From Aspidiotus rigidus (taxonomy: Eukaryota > Arthropoda > Insecta > Hemiptera > Diaspididae), in assembly GCA_035079385.1 (NCBI GenBank), contig JAVHKY010000025.1:19132501-19196500 (forward strand): DNA of 64,000 nt. Reading direction: 5' to 3'. Position 1 is the first letter of the stretch, and every line of letters begins with the position of its first letter. Below, piece by piece: positions 46,002 through 56,839 of this stretch. The translations under genes and the position numbers were made by a program. The notes beneath the pieces were generated by a model, which saw only the letters and a list, made by a program, of their open reading frames with translations, did not search any database and was not told the DNA's origin.

Positions 46002-48815
46002 CAAAACATTTTGCTGGAGCAAACGTTTCTTTGCTGAAAATGGTTCCAGGTTGTGGTCCTGAACAATACACTAAAAATCCCGCATTTTCCCCCTGGAGCT
46101 TCTTTTTGTATAGGGGTTCGAACCACCCAGAAATTAGTTTTTCGCCTATATCACACGAAATTGAAATTCTATTAAAAAATGTTTCAAACAAAAGTTGTTC
46201 CTCGTTTAATTTTCTACCAAATAACGTATTCAACTTTCAGCCTATACCAATTAGTGCCTTTGCAAAGGCCGTTCAAAAGAGTCCCAAAATCAATTTTTCC
46301 ATATATCTCACAAACCAGAAATTTTATTAAAAAATGTTTCAAGCAAAAATTGTTCCTCGTTGAATTTCCTACCAGATAACGTATTTAATGTTCAACCTAG
46401 GTCAATTAGTGCCCCGGAAAATCCTGCAAAGTCCGTTCACCAGAGGACCAAAATCAGTTTTTCCATATCTCCCAAAATTGAAATTTTATGAAAAAATGTT
46501 TCGAATAAAAGTTGTTCCTCGTTGAATTTCCTATCAGCTTTCAGGATAGAGCAACTAGTCTGCAGAAAAGGGCTTTCGATGTTGAAAATATAAGGATGTG
46601 CTATATTTTTCTCATGTTCACGATTGTTTTGGTGCTGATTTATGAAAGTCTTGCATCATTACAGATTGTAAAGACTATTGTTTTACCAGTGATAGAAATA
46701 TTGAAAAGATGGAAATTAAATAGATATTTTTTCGTATTCATGACTCACGTGGTACCTAGGTATTGAAATAAAAACAATTAAAGTCGCGCCGTATCAAAGA
46801 CTCTACGGCAGCTGCAATACTCTCTGATCTATGGTAGTACAAGAGACCAAGCCATTGAACAAATGTCGGTTTCAAGCTTTCGCGAAAAAAGTCCGCCGGA
46901 AAGTGGACTTAGCCTCTCTACCTTCCACTGACCACCTCCTACTACTTATATTTTCTAGTGGTTGCGCCAAAGGATACAGAAATGCCATAAGTAGCCTAGT
47001 GTTTGAATTTTTCTCGAAAATAGTAAGTTGTTTTTTATTCTTCTTAGGATTAAAATGTTCACCAACGTGTCTTGGGCAGACTTGCCTCTTAGAGGTAGTA
47101 AACGACATTGACGACTTGCAGCATGTTTCAAGTCAGTATGAGGAGACTGACCATAAGCCCAGTACTGATGGCGATTCCTCAGTAATCACAGGCGAAGAGT
47201 ATGACGAGAGCGAATAATATCAAGCCCCTCCATCCCAAATATAAGACTACTGTAAGTTGGCAGGCAACGTACACTGCTCCTATTAGAAAGGGTAGAAAAC
47301 TGTTAGGCAGGGCATAGGACGGATGGAGGAGTTCAAGTCATGTGCGAGAAACGACCTCCCTCCTAGGGCTATGTTATAAAATTATGTGTATATATTACAT
47401 GAAATATACTAGCCTAGCCTCATGGAGTAAGATTCGGTTGAGGCACCTACAGGAAAAATGTGCCTAACACACTTTTTTCATAGACTAATTACTCTATTCT
47501 GAAAGCTGAATAGCTCATTTGGTAGGAAATTCGAACTTTTATTTGTAACATTTTTTCATAAAATTTCAATTTTGGGAGATGAGAGCGTATTATGAAAAAA
47601 CTGATTTTGGTCCTCTTGTGAACGGCCTTTGCAGGATTTGCCGGGGCACTAATTGACCTAGGCTGAACATTGAATACGTGATTTGGTACGAAATTTAACG
47701 CGGAACAATTTTTGTTTGAAATATTTTTTAATAAAATTTCATTTAGACAAGATATGAGCAAAAGACTAAATCTTGGGGGCTTAAATCCCGATGAAAAAAA
47801 AACCTCCTGAAGGCTGAATAGCTCATTTTATAGCAAATATAACGAGGAACAACTTTTATTTGAAACATTTTTTAATAAAATTTCTATTTTGTGAGATATA
47901 TGGAAAAATTGATTTTGGGACTCTTGACCAGGTTGTATGACCACAAAAATGTAGAGCCACCGAGGATGAGGAATAGAGGGCTAAAGAAATTGAGATTCTT
48001 CCTAGGACTAGATTCAATTTTTATTTTGTCGAAAACTAATTATTATTACATTTTTTCTTGTTTTGAACTCTGTGTTCCTTCCCCCCCCCCCCCCCCCTCC
48101 ACCCAAGCTTTCTCAACACTGTAGTTCTTTCCAGCTATTAAACAACTTTACATTCTTGCAAGGAGTGATCAACTAGTAGAAGTACAAAACTGAAAATTAG
48201 TCATCGAGTCGCGGAATGGAATACGCGCTTAGCCCGGAAGCGAACGTTACTCAGTCGCGGCGCGGTGCGACGCGCTTACCAGACTGCTGCGGCTAGCGTC
48301 GACTTTGTATTCACGTTTTCATTCGGTTTTTTCATCATTTACCTATCTTCACCCACTCCGATTTTCTTGAACTTTTTTTTTTTAATTTTTGGAAATGTGT
48401 GAAGCATCTTTTTACAATAATTTCGAGTCGCCATCGGGATGCCTTCATTATGAAACTGACGTTTGAAATTTTAATTATGCCGAGAACAGGACTTAATGTG
48501 GCGAGAAAATTCTGAAAAAATTCTGGTTGGTAGTCGCTGTGATCATCTACACACACTATATTCCAAAGCAAAATCACAATTCTGGCTCCAGAACGACAAA
48601 AAGTTGGGATGGTGGTCTGAAAGTTATGGGGGAGGTCTATCAGACAGTATAGGTTTCAGTGGGATCTGCCACCAAAGGCAGATTACCCCCTTCAATGGGC
48701 TAGGCGAAAAATTAATGTCTGGGGGCTTGGAACCCCTATAAAAAAAGAAGCTCCGAGGGGAAAGTGCGGGATTTTCAGTATGTTGTTCAGGACCACATCC
48801 TGAGCAAAATGTTTT
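46002..48815. mobile_element. 2.8-kb element with long inverted repeats and subterminal tandem repeats
   Basis: The left end (ACATTTTGCT, then TGTGGTCCTGAACAA, AATCCCGCA, GGAGCTTCTTTTTGTATAGG, GGTTCGAACC, TTTTTCGCCTA; 46006-46150) recurs in inverted orientation at 48815-48685. Inside each end, ~160-bp repeats with AAAAAATGTTTCAAACAAAA, GTTGTTCCTCG and CCAATTAGTGCC occur: three in the left arm (about 46172, 46328, 46490) and about two and a half, inverted, at 47920-47500. The middle holds one plus frame (46831-47217) and AT-rich sequence. There is no recognisable transposase. The architecture fits a fold-back or non-autonomous DNA transposon. Confidence 0.7.
46831..47217 (+). CDS. unknown 128-codon open frame inside the inverted-repeat element
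   Basis: The frame starts MVVQETKPLNKCRFQAFAKK. It has a basic stretch (KKVRRK), a central hydrophobic and cysteine-containing segment (SCFLFFLGLKCSPTCLG) and an acidic C-terminus rich in D, E and S ending EEYDESE. I recognise no transposase motif or domain. It is the only sizeable frame in the centre of the 2.8-kb element, so it could be a remnant of an encoded protein, an acquired host exon or chance. No splice signals or regulatory sites were identified. Confidence 0.2.
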   Translation: MVVQETKPLNKCRFQAFAKKVRRKVDLASLPSTDHLLLLIFSSGCAKGYRNAISSLVFEFFSKIVSCFLFFLGLKCSPTCLGQTCLLEVVNDIDDLQHVSSQYEETDHKPSTDGDSSVITGEEYDESE

Positions 48816-48817
48816 TA

Positions 48818-49415
48818 GCGGGGAACCCGCTATCCATTTTGTTAGGAGATTACATCCTCAGAAAACGTCCGCGTCCGCAGGTTAGGTTAGGTTACGGGAC
48901 TTAGAAGAGTTTCAAGTCTCGAGCTATATATGATAGGAGGGGGACTTGGAAGAATTTCAAGCCTCGAGCTATATATAGGAGGGGGACTTAGAAGAATTTC
49001 AAGTCTCGAGTTATATATGATAGGAGGGGGACTTAGAAGAATTTCAAGTCTCGAGCTATATATAATAGGGGGGGGGGGGGGACTTGGAAGAATTTTGACT
49101 TTCGAGGTACCGTCCGCCGTCCAACCAAAAACTTAGAACAATTTTGAGATTCGAGCTATATATGATAGGAGGGGCACTTAGAAGAATTTCGAGTCTTGAG
49201 CTATATATGATAGGAGGGGGACTTGGAAGAATCGTGACTTTCGAACTATATATGGTAGGAGGGGGACTTAGAAGAATTTCGAGCATCGAACTATATATGA
49301 TAGGAGGGAATGTAGAATGATAATTTCGATTTGAATCATATGACAAGATTATCAACTCAGTTCCACACCACCTGAGAGGTCGAGTTAAGGAATTGCGGGT
49401 TCCCCGCTGCCATTG
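48818..49415 (+). repeat. repeat copy G with ~46-bp tandem units
   Basis: Bounded by inverted ends AGCGGGGAACCCGCT (48817) and GCGGGTTCCCCGCT (about 49396). CGTCCGCGTCCGCAGG leads into GAGCTATATATGATAGGAGG / GGGACTTAGAAGAATTTCAA units at about 48920, 48966, 49010, 49053, 49150, 49197, 49243 and 49290. One unit carries a 13-G tract (49070). Units are about 43-48 bp. The same unit, in either orientation, occurs in copies D and H and at 37.9 kb, so it is a variable internal module of the dispersed family. Confidence 0.8.
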
Positions 49416-49429
49416 CAACGTCTGCAATG

Positions 49430-51230
49430 GCTTCTAATTTTTTTTTTTTTCTTATTTGCCTACACTACAAATTGACGTTAGGTTCGTGTTAATCAAGTTT
49501 GCGGCATTCAAAATTTTGCGGTCTCGTTCTATGATAATTGTTAGCCCCGCTGTAAACGTAACGACAAACGAAATTGAGAGCAAAATTCATAGCTAAAAAA
49601 CGTGGAATATAATACAAGAAAAGGGGGGGGGGGCAATCTTCAAAAGCGGTTTTAAGAAAAGTCGTATTTGCTAGACACCTTGTAGATCGCAATTTAGATG
49701 ACCCAATGTTTTTGCCTTATCACGACAAATATCCATTCGATTTATGGCTTGTTTTGACCACCACGATCTTCACCTCTGTGTTATACGGTACAAGTATCGT
49801 GATTAAATGAGCCCATTTTGTTCGCGAATGTGTCACTAGCACGCGACGCTGGTAATTACTCGATTAATTTGATACATCAGGTCTCACGGTGGACTACCGG
49901 TGTACTTGGGAGAAACCGGAAGAATATTTTTTAGCGACTTTGCGTTGGATTACGCGCGGTCGTTTAGTAGGTGATTTCTGGCGCGATCGTACGCGCGCGT
50001 ATCGTAGGAGTCGTGCGTCGTTGATGAAAATATACGCGCTACTATACATGCGGAGTGAGTTATATTTATAGAAAAAAAAAAAAAAAACACCGAGAAAGCC
50101 ATAATTCTTTCACGTCTACGAAATGGGTACGTTACGTCAAATTTATAATATTCATTATCCCGCATAAAGTGGTGGACATCGTAAAAGTTCGAAACTGCAA
50201 ATTATAATCGTCTTCTGCGGCGCTACAAAGTATGTATTTCTTTCTAACGATGATTTCTCCGGCGATAAAATGCCATTCGCGAATCCGAACCGGTTTAAAA
50301 TGACTTGGAAACTAAAATATCGTACGTATTTCTGTCGCTATCATCGAGGTTACCATTCTTATCGAAGGTAAGGTTGATATGTGGAAGGAAAATTAGCGTT
50401 TAGGTCGGTTTAGTAAATTACGTATAATATAGTGGTCGGATTACGATTGATTTCAATTACTTCATCAAAGTCAAGTTCACGCGTATAAAAACGTCTTACG
50501 GATGTATGTTCGGTTCGTGTAAATTGACGAATTACTCGGCGCGTGTGTACGAACCGGAGCGCTTTCCTGCGGAAGAGCGCGCGTCTTGCCGAACGGGGTT
50601 CCGGATTGTTCAATATTCTCGCGTCGATACGGTAGCGTCCAAATTACGCTTTATTTTCTTATTTGTCGGCGGTATGAATTTTGACAATAATCTCACGTGT
50701 ATACGGATGGCACCATTGTCGCCGCGCGTACGTTCCCGAAATTTTTAATTCGCAGTAATTAGTATGGAATTAACTTACTATGTACTTTGTTTTTCGTTTA
50801 CTCGCTTCTGTAATCTACGAAATTGTGATGTCATAGGGCTGATGAATGCGCCGCCGGCAAGGTCGTGCGTCCGTAATAATGACCAATATATTCGATACCT
50901 ACGACTTCACTTTACGCGTACGCTGTATAATGGATGATGTGTACGAAAGAAAGGGAAACCTTGTCTATCCGCTAGTAATGACTCTACCATTAGGTGAAAA
51001 GATTGCGACAGTTTTTGTTCTCAGCTCTCCCTCTACCATAATGTGGGAAAGTGGGGAAAAAAACGTTCTTCCTTTCTTTCTTCGAGTCGATTTTGACTTG
51101 TTTCATGTCTTCTTTCTGATGGGCTGGACCTCATTCTACGATTGGTATCCTTACGTCCGTCTGTGCCACACATCATGACCTTGAGACTTGGAACATTTCA
51201 TTGCTTACTCTGTTCATCTTGACTTCTCCC
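49430..51230. other. CpG-rich unique DNA
   Basis: From about 49850 to 50760 the sequence is unusually dense in CpG for this window (e.g. TTACGCGCGGTCG, GATCGTACGCGCGCGTATCG, CGTGCGTCG). Many open frames appear on both strands but none has motifs. It lies upstream of, and on the same scaffold as, the exon at 56.2 kb, so a promoter or first exon here is conceivable. I see no TATA/Inr pair or splice donor that I would defend. Confidence 0.35.
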
Positions 51231-51654
51231 TCTCCTAAGTTTCATACCTCCATACATCTTATTAGCCTAACCTGGTAAAGAATACCATCGTAATTTATCT
51301 GGAGAAACTTACACTAGGTCGAAATAGATGAGGTGGGGTGAGGTTGGGGAACTAAGCTAGTTCGATCAATCACCTTCCTCTTTTTCTTCTGTCGATGTAT
51401 AACCCAAAGGTCATGCTTCCTTGTAGGGTGACAGGGAGTCTACTCGAGGAAGGAAAGAATTAGCCCAACCCAAGCTAGGTCAATCAATTGTCTTCATCGA
51501 TCTCGCACGAACGAACCTGGTACAAACAGGAGACATGTGTCGTGGATCTTTATTTCTTGCGCGTCATGAGAGAGGAGAAAACTTTTAGAATGTGTGTATG
51601 TCTTTGGTCAGCACAAGCTAGGCTCGCTCCACTCAGCTAATCTCAGCCTAGCAC
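51231..51654. other. short internal repeats, no gene
   Basis: AAGCTAGGTCAATCAATTG-type phrases occur at about 51349, 51472 and 52085, and TAGCCTAACC/AGCCTAGC phrases are scattered. No frame or RNA gene was recognised. Confidence 0.35.
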
Positions 51655-52010
51655 TCCAAAGAACGATGAAGATATCATGGACTCGAAAAATAAGAAACTC
51701 AACGGTCCTAGAAACGGCTATTCTCTGCTATAAAGAAGCGAAAAACTGGATACCATGGCCATATTTTACGTGACGAGAAGATCGCACCAAGGGAAGATCG
51801 AAGGACGGAGACGAAGAATTGGCCGTAAGAAACTGTCATGGCTCCGGAATATTCGTAGCTATTACTGCAGTCAAATGTCTATGTAGGGCGGCGCGGAATC
51901 GCGCTCTTTCTAACTCTTCACATAAACCGCCGAGACAACGCCTACGCTCTAGGAGTACGGCACGTAAAGAAGAAGAAGAATCTAGTCATAAAAGGTTCTA
52001 GCCTGTTGTC
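51655..52010 (+). mobile_element. C-terminal remnant of an endonuclease-RT type LINE
   Basis: Broken plus-strand frames read MKISWTRKIS (51668), then an LL.YKEAK-like stretch, then GKIEGRRRRIGRKKLSWLRN followed by IR (about 51790-51850), then LCRAARNRALSN after a shift. This order (ISWT.KISN, IKKRK..YLGH, GKIEG.R..GR.K.SWL.NI, LFRAAENR) is the familiar C-terminus of the LINE family often annotated as 'endonuclease-reverse transcriptase' (RTE/Proto-type relatives). Only about 110 codons remain and there are several frame breaks. Confidence 0.65.
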
Positions 52011-52509
52011 CTAGCCTTGCCCAATTAGACAGGTGCGAGTCCAGGAATCAGGAGGGAGTCTATATTAGTTGATCTCTTGTAAGTCTAGGTCAATCAAGAT
52101 TAGGAACGCGGAGTCACCCGTCGACTCCAAATCGACTTGGTATTTTGAGCAAAAGTAGACTCAAAAGCAAATGAGTGGACTTCCGGTATTAGATTTCAAT
52201 GAAGACTGAAAATTGATATTGACCTTGCGTCAATTTGACTATTGCTGCGCTGGTCAAGCATTATTAAGATTCTCAATGGTCCTTGTTGTATAATTTTGAC
52301 TACGCATTCTGTTTGCGAGTAGTGAAGTCACCAAAACACAAACCCAACCGAACAGTCGATTTCTGGCTCATAGAAAAGAGAGATTTTCTGGCAGTGCCAA
52401 ATAAAATAAAAATGATGTTTCATGGTTACTAGTAAGTGACCTCATTTATATTTTTAGGTCACGCTTTCTTTGTGATGACAACAAGCTCCAGTCACGTCAT
52501 GATGGCTGC
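52011..52509. other. no recognised feature
   Basis: Spacer between the LINE remnant and the satellite-like array. Near 52210 the phrase AGACTGAAAATTGATATTGA resembles the array unit, so the array's decayed edge may begin here. Confidence 0.4.
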
Positions 52510-54505
52510 TCGCTTGATTTGAGGTCGATTCAGAGTTACATATCGCAGTGTCCATCAAAAATCCTGCCCGAATTGACTGAAAATTGACTTTTTTCCAATG
52601 CTGACGTCCAAGTGAGGTCAATATAGGGTCAAATTGGGTCAACTCGACTCTTTTGAAAAATATTTGCTTGATTCAACTTATCGACCACCACTTCGAAGTC
52701 GTTTCTGAGTTACATTATGGCAGTGTCCATCATAAATCCTGCCAAAATTGACTGAAAATTGACTTTTTTCCAATGCTGACGTCAAAGTGAGGTTGATATA
52801 GGGTCAAATTATATCAACTCAACTCTTTTGAACAATTCTCACTTGATTCATCTTTACGACCACCATTTTGAAGTCGATTCTGAATTACATATTGCAGTTT
52901 CCATCAAAAATCCTGCCAAAATTGACTGAAAATTGACTTTTTTCCATTGCAGACGATGAAGTGAGGTCGATATAGGGTCAAATTATGTCACTTCGACTCT
53001 TTTGAAGAATCTTGGCGTGATTCATCTTATCAACCACCAATTTGAAGTCGATTCTGAGTTACAGCTCTTCTTCCTCCTCCCCCCCCCCCCCCGGCGTTTG
53101 ATAATTTAATGGGGACAAATTTACATGGAAACGATGAAACTAATTCCATACAAATGTAATACAAACGATCCATGTTGGTATCGACAGTAAGGCATGAAGT
53201 GGATATCGCAGTGTCCATCATTAATCCTGCCAAAATTGACTGAAAATTGACTATTTTCCAATGCTGACGTCGAAGTGAGGTCAATATAGGGTCAAATTAT
53301 GTCGACTTGACTCTTACAGAGAATTCTCGCTCGATTCATCATATCGACCACCACTTTGAAGTTAATTCTGAGTTACATTATGGCAGTGTCCATCATAAAT
53401 CCTACCAAAATTGACTGAAAATTGACTTTTTTCCAATGCAGACGTCGAAGTGAGGTCGATATAGGGTCAAATTATGTCACTTCGACTCTTTTGAAGAATC
53501 CTGGCGTGATTCATCTTATCAACCACCACTTTGAAGTCGGTTCTGAATTACATATTGCAGTTTCCATCAAAAATCCTGCCCAAATTGACCTTTTTGCCTA
53601 CGCTGACGTCGAAGTGAGGTCGATGTAGGGTCAAATTATGTCGACTTGACTCTTTTGAAGAATGATTGCTTGATTCATCATATCGACCAACAATTTGAGG
53701 TCGATTCTGAGTTATATACTGCAGTGTCCATCATAAATCCTGCCAAAATTGACTGAAAAATGACCTTTTTCCAATGCGGTTGTTGATGTGAGGTCGATAT
53801 AGGGTCAAATTATGTCAGCTCGACTCTTTTGAAGAATTCTCGCTTGATTCATCTTATTGACCACCGCTTTGAAGTCAATTCTGAGTTAAATTATGGCGCT
53901 ACTGTCCATCATGAATCCTGCCCAAATTGACTGAAAATTGATCTTTTTCCAATGCTGACGTTGAAGTGAGGTCGATATAGGGTCAAATTGTATGACTTCG
54001 ACTCTTTTGAAGAATTCTCGTTTGATTCAGACCACCGCTTTGAAGACGATTCTTAGTTACATTATGGCGGTGTCCATCATAAATCCTGCCAAAATTGTCT
54101 GAAAATTGACTTTTTTCCAATGCAGACGTCGAATTGAGGTCAATATAGGTTCCAATTATGTCGACTTGACTCTTTTGAAGAATGATTGCTTGATTCATCA
54201 TATCGACCAACAATTTGAGGTCGATTCTGAGTTATATACTGCAGTGTCCATCATAAATCCGGCCAAAATTGACTGTAAAATGACCTTTTTCCGATGCTGA
54301 CGATGAAGTCAGGTCGATATAGGGTCAAATTATGTCACTTCGACTCTTTTGAAGAATTCTCGCGTGATTCATCTTATCAACCACCACTTTGAAGTCGATT
54401 CTGAGTTACATCATGGCAGTGTCCATCATAAATCCTGCCAAAATTGACTGAAAAATGACCTTTTTCCAATGCTGACGTTGAAGTGAGGTCAACATAGGGT
54501 CGCTG
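52510..54505. repeat. ~174-bp satellite-like array, 11 units
   Basis: The anchor TGTCCATCATAAATCCTGCC occurs at about 52549, 52724, 52898, 53212, 53385, 53561, 53725, 53903, 54071, 54245 and 54419. Typical spacing is 164-178 bp. Each unit also holds AAAATTGACTGAAAATTGAC, CAATGCTGACGTCGAAGTGA, GGTCGATATAGGGTCAAATT, GACTCTTTTGAAGAATTCTC and CACTTTGAAGTCGATTCTGA. One spacing is 314 because of an insertion at about 53065-53205. Units differ by 10-20% by eye. No coding function; several short open frames are periodic artefacts. Confidence 0.95.
53065..53205. other. ~140-bp insertion within one satellite unit
   Basis: Other units read TTCTGAGTTACA directly followed by TAT.GCAGT. Here the two are separated by a pyrimidine run (CTCTTCTTCCTCC), 14 C residues and about 100 bp of unrelated sequence ending GGCATGAAGTGGA. 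No inverted ends or poly(A) are visible. Confidence 0.6.
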
Positions 54506-54944
54506 CGGTTTTTGTATCTTTCACTCTCCCGTTTGAGAATTCCTTTTTTCGCTATTATGGATGACCGTAACTTAGAAGAACGTATTCCTTTAACTGATCC
54601 GAATTCTTACCCTTTTTAAGTGCTGATTGGTCTACTATAATCATAACTCCTCGAAATCCCTTCGTTGCAGAGTTTGACATCCATCCTCTTTCTCCTCGCA
54701 TATTTAAAATTAAAGTCTATATCGCATCGTTATCTGAATCAAAGAAACTGAGCAAGTGTTGAAAATCAGAGTTCGAGAACGTGTCGAAAATAAATTGATT
54801 ACTTCCAAAATTTGTTGAAAAGTTTTGCCTTTAAGCGTTCAGCATCGCCTTTGCACGTTTCTCAATGAATGTGCTCCTGAGTTCGGGTTGATTCGTCTTC
54901 TTCCCTTGATTTCCTCTCCCCTCATCTTAAACTTCAGTTTTTAA
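54506..54944. other. no recognised feature
   Basis: Single-copy sequence between the satellite-like array and repeat copy H. Only short unremarkable frames. Confidence 0.4.
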
Positions 54945-55440
54945 CAGGGAACCTGTTTTATGGGGGGCTATTTGAGAAATCTGCCGTGCGCCGTCCGCCG
55001 TCCGCCGTGCGCCGTCCAGCGAAAAACTTCGAAAAATTTCGACTCTTGAGCTATATATGATAGAAGGGGGACTTAGAAAAAATTTCGACTCTCGAGCTAT
55101 AGATGATAGGAGGGGGGGACTTAGAAAAATTTCGACTCTCGAGCTATATATGATAGGAGGGGGACTTGGAAAAAATTCCGACTCTCGAGCTATAGATGAT
55201 AGGAGGGGGACTTAGAAAATTTTCGACTCTCGAGCTAAGAGTGGAAATTTTAACAAGGAACCTGATTTATCCAACTATATATATATTACACTAATAGTTG
55301 GTCTAGGCCTTCTTTTTACTACCTTTCTCCAAATCTAGGCTTCCTTGAATTTTCAATACCAAATCTCACTCGAATCATAAAACAGGTTCCCTGCGTTCCT
55401 CGTTTAACTTCGTTAAGGAAGCCGTAATTTTTCTTGCTTT
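54945..55440 (+). repeat. repeat copy H with both inverted ends
   Basis: Opens with TTAACAGGGAACCTGTTTTA then TGGGGGG (54943-54967), CCGTGCGCCGTCCGCCGTCC and five ~46-bp units of the type CGACTCTCGAGCTATATATG / ATAGGAGGGGGACTTAGAAA (55030-55240). An internal AACAAGGAACCTGATTTATC follows at 55251. The right end is CATAAAACAGGTTCCCTGCG, then TTCCTCGTTTAACTTCGTTA then AGGAAGCC (55376-55425). The GGGAACCTGTTTTAT and ATAAAACAGGTTCCC ends are exact inverses. This is the copy that best shows the family's termini. Confidence 0.8.
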
Positions 55441-56149
55441 TTCGTTTCCCATTTCTTTTCCCTATCCTTTTCGATCTTGGTTACTTACTCATCTCTCCTC
55501 CCGTATCGTCACGTGTTTTATGCCTCCTTGTTGGATAATTCAATTGATTATTAATAGTAAAGTTCTATTTTTGATCTTTTTCATAATTTTCTGGGGAATA
55601 TCTCCTCTTCTGATACGAAGAAGAAGGTACACTTCATCATTCAATGAAATGTGAATGAACTTTTCCCAAAAGTTTATAACTTTCAATTCTTTCGAGTTTA
55701 TTCATAGTTCGTGAATCAACGTGCACGTATTCGTGGACGTGTATTCATTAGCTGGTAAAGACGTCTCCATCGTGAATTCTCGCATTAGAATTGAAATTTT
55801 TACTTAACACATTTAGATCGTGACCGCTTTGAAATTTTAGTGCGAAACTAAATTAAATTTTCATTGTGTAAATTGTATACGAACGCTAAAGAGAATACGA
55901 GTAGACCTACGAGGAAAAGAGTGCCCGTGCATTTAGCAAATCATCGTTGAATTTACTCATTCGTGTACTTAATATACTCATTTAAAATCAAGCGCGAATG
56001 ATGAAAAAGAATGAAGGAAAAAAAAAAAATTATTATACGATCGCGAGTATTACAATCTTTCTATAGATACATTCTTAATGACGGTTGTAAAAATGTTGGT
56101 ATGTATATATTTTTTAATAAACGTTTATTTTTATCCTTTTTTGTTGCAG
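55441..56149 (+). other. unique DNA upstream of the exon (putative intron)
   Basis: Single-copy sequence, T-rich before 56149. It would be the 3' part of an intron in the 5' untranslated region if the exon call is right. No other features. Confidence 0.4.
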
Positions 56150-56228
56150 TAGATAGGTGAAGGTAGTCAGGAGGACTCGCGGTATTGTTGTTACCCATCA
56201 ACAGAAAACCTAGATCTCAGCTTGCACA
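56150..56228 (+). other. 5' untranslated part of the candidate exon
   Basis: The acceptor TTTTTGTTGCAG ends at 56149 after a T-rich tract. The 79 bases to the ATG contain in-frame stops and no upstream ATG. It implies at least one further non-coding exon upstream, which I could not place. Confidence 0.5.
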
Positions 56229-56286
56229 ATGACTGGTGTACTCAAATTGTACGATAATTTTCAAAGCATATTTGACAAATATGGAG
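56229..56286 (+). CDS. first coding exon, ELOVL-like fatty acid elongase (partial)
   Basis: ATG at 56229 in the context GCACAATGA, then 19 codons (MTGVLKLYDNFQSIFDKYG), then one G and the donor GTAAAT at 56287. The split codon would begin with G, so the next residue could be aspartate. Insect ELOVL proteins (microsomal enzymes that condense malonyl-CoA with long-chain acyl-CoA) commonly start with a short hydrophilic stretch ending in a KYGD-like motif before PR..DWPLM. This exon fits that pattern in length, phase and wording. The remaining domains, including the membrane segments and the histidine box, are not in the window. The evidence is a short peptide plus good splice sites, so another gene family or a chance match remains possible. 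No promoter was located. Confidence 0.45.
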
Positions 56287-56839
56287 GTAAATGAACACGT
56301 TTTTATTTATTTCTCTCTCTTTTTCTTTAAATATTTACGCAGCTTGATAGTTAGTATATAACTCTAGCGGATGGAAAATGGACGTCGCGCCGTATTACAA
56401 TCTTATTTTGTAAATTACTGTGGGAAAAGTGTGGTGCAGAGTTGTTGTATGCGCGTGATGTGCGATAGTTAATATGGGTCAAATTCATTTCAGTAGCTCG
56501 TAATCATCAGCAGGAAGAACATGTGTTTCGTAGTAGAGCTTTCTAAACGTTTCGAAGGTAACAGACGCGACTACCTTGGTTTTTAATTGTCCTGGAAAAC
56601 TTGAAAACGAATTAAGCATTTGTCACGTATTAGTGTTCGATTTTAATTTCTAGCGATAATGTAACCAAATATTCCTCTTTGATCGTGTTGCACCGCCTAT
56701 GAAGGTTCTAAAAGTGTAGAAAGGTCAAACAAAAATCAGCCGAACTGAATTTGTTTATACCAAATTAATGAACTGAAAAAATCAGCCTCCTTATCTAAAA
56801 TGGATTCCCCAGGGAGAGGGTCTTCCTAATTGACATACA

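Noticed and set aside
48881..48895. Telomere-type TTAGG repeat
   Set aside because: Only two to three TTAGG units (GGTTAGGTTAGGTTA) inside a dispersed repeat, too few to indicate telomere sequence.
48930..49136. Repetitive peptide IGGGLRRISSLELY as a repeat protein
   Set aside because: It is the translation of the ~46-bp DNA tandem unit, which changes frame and lacks any conserved start or stop.
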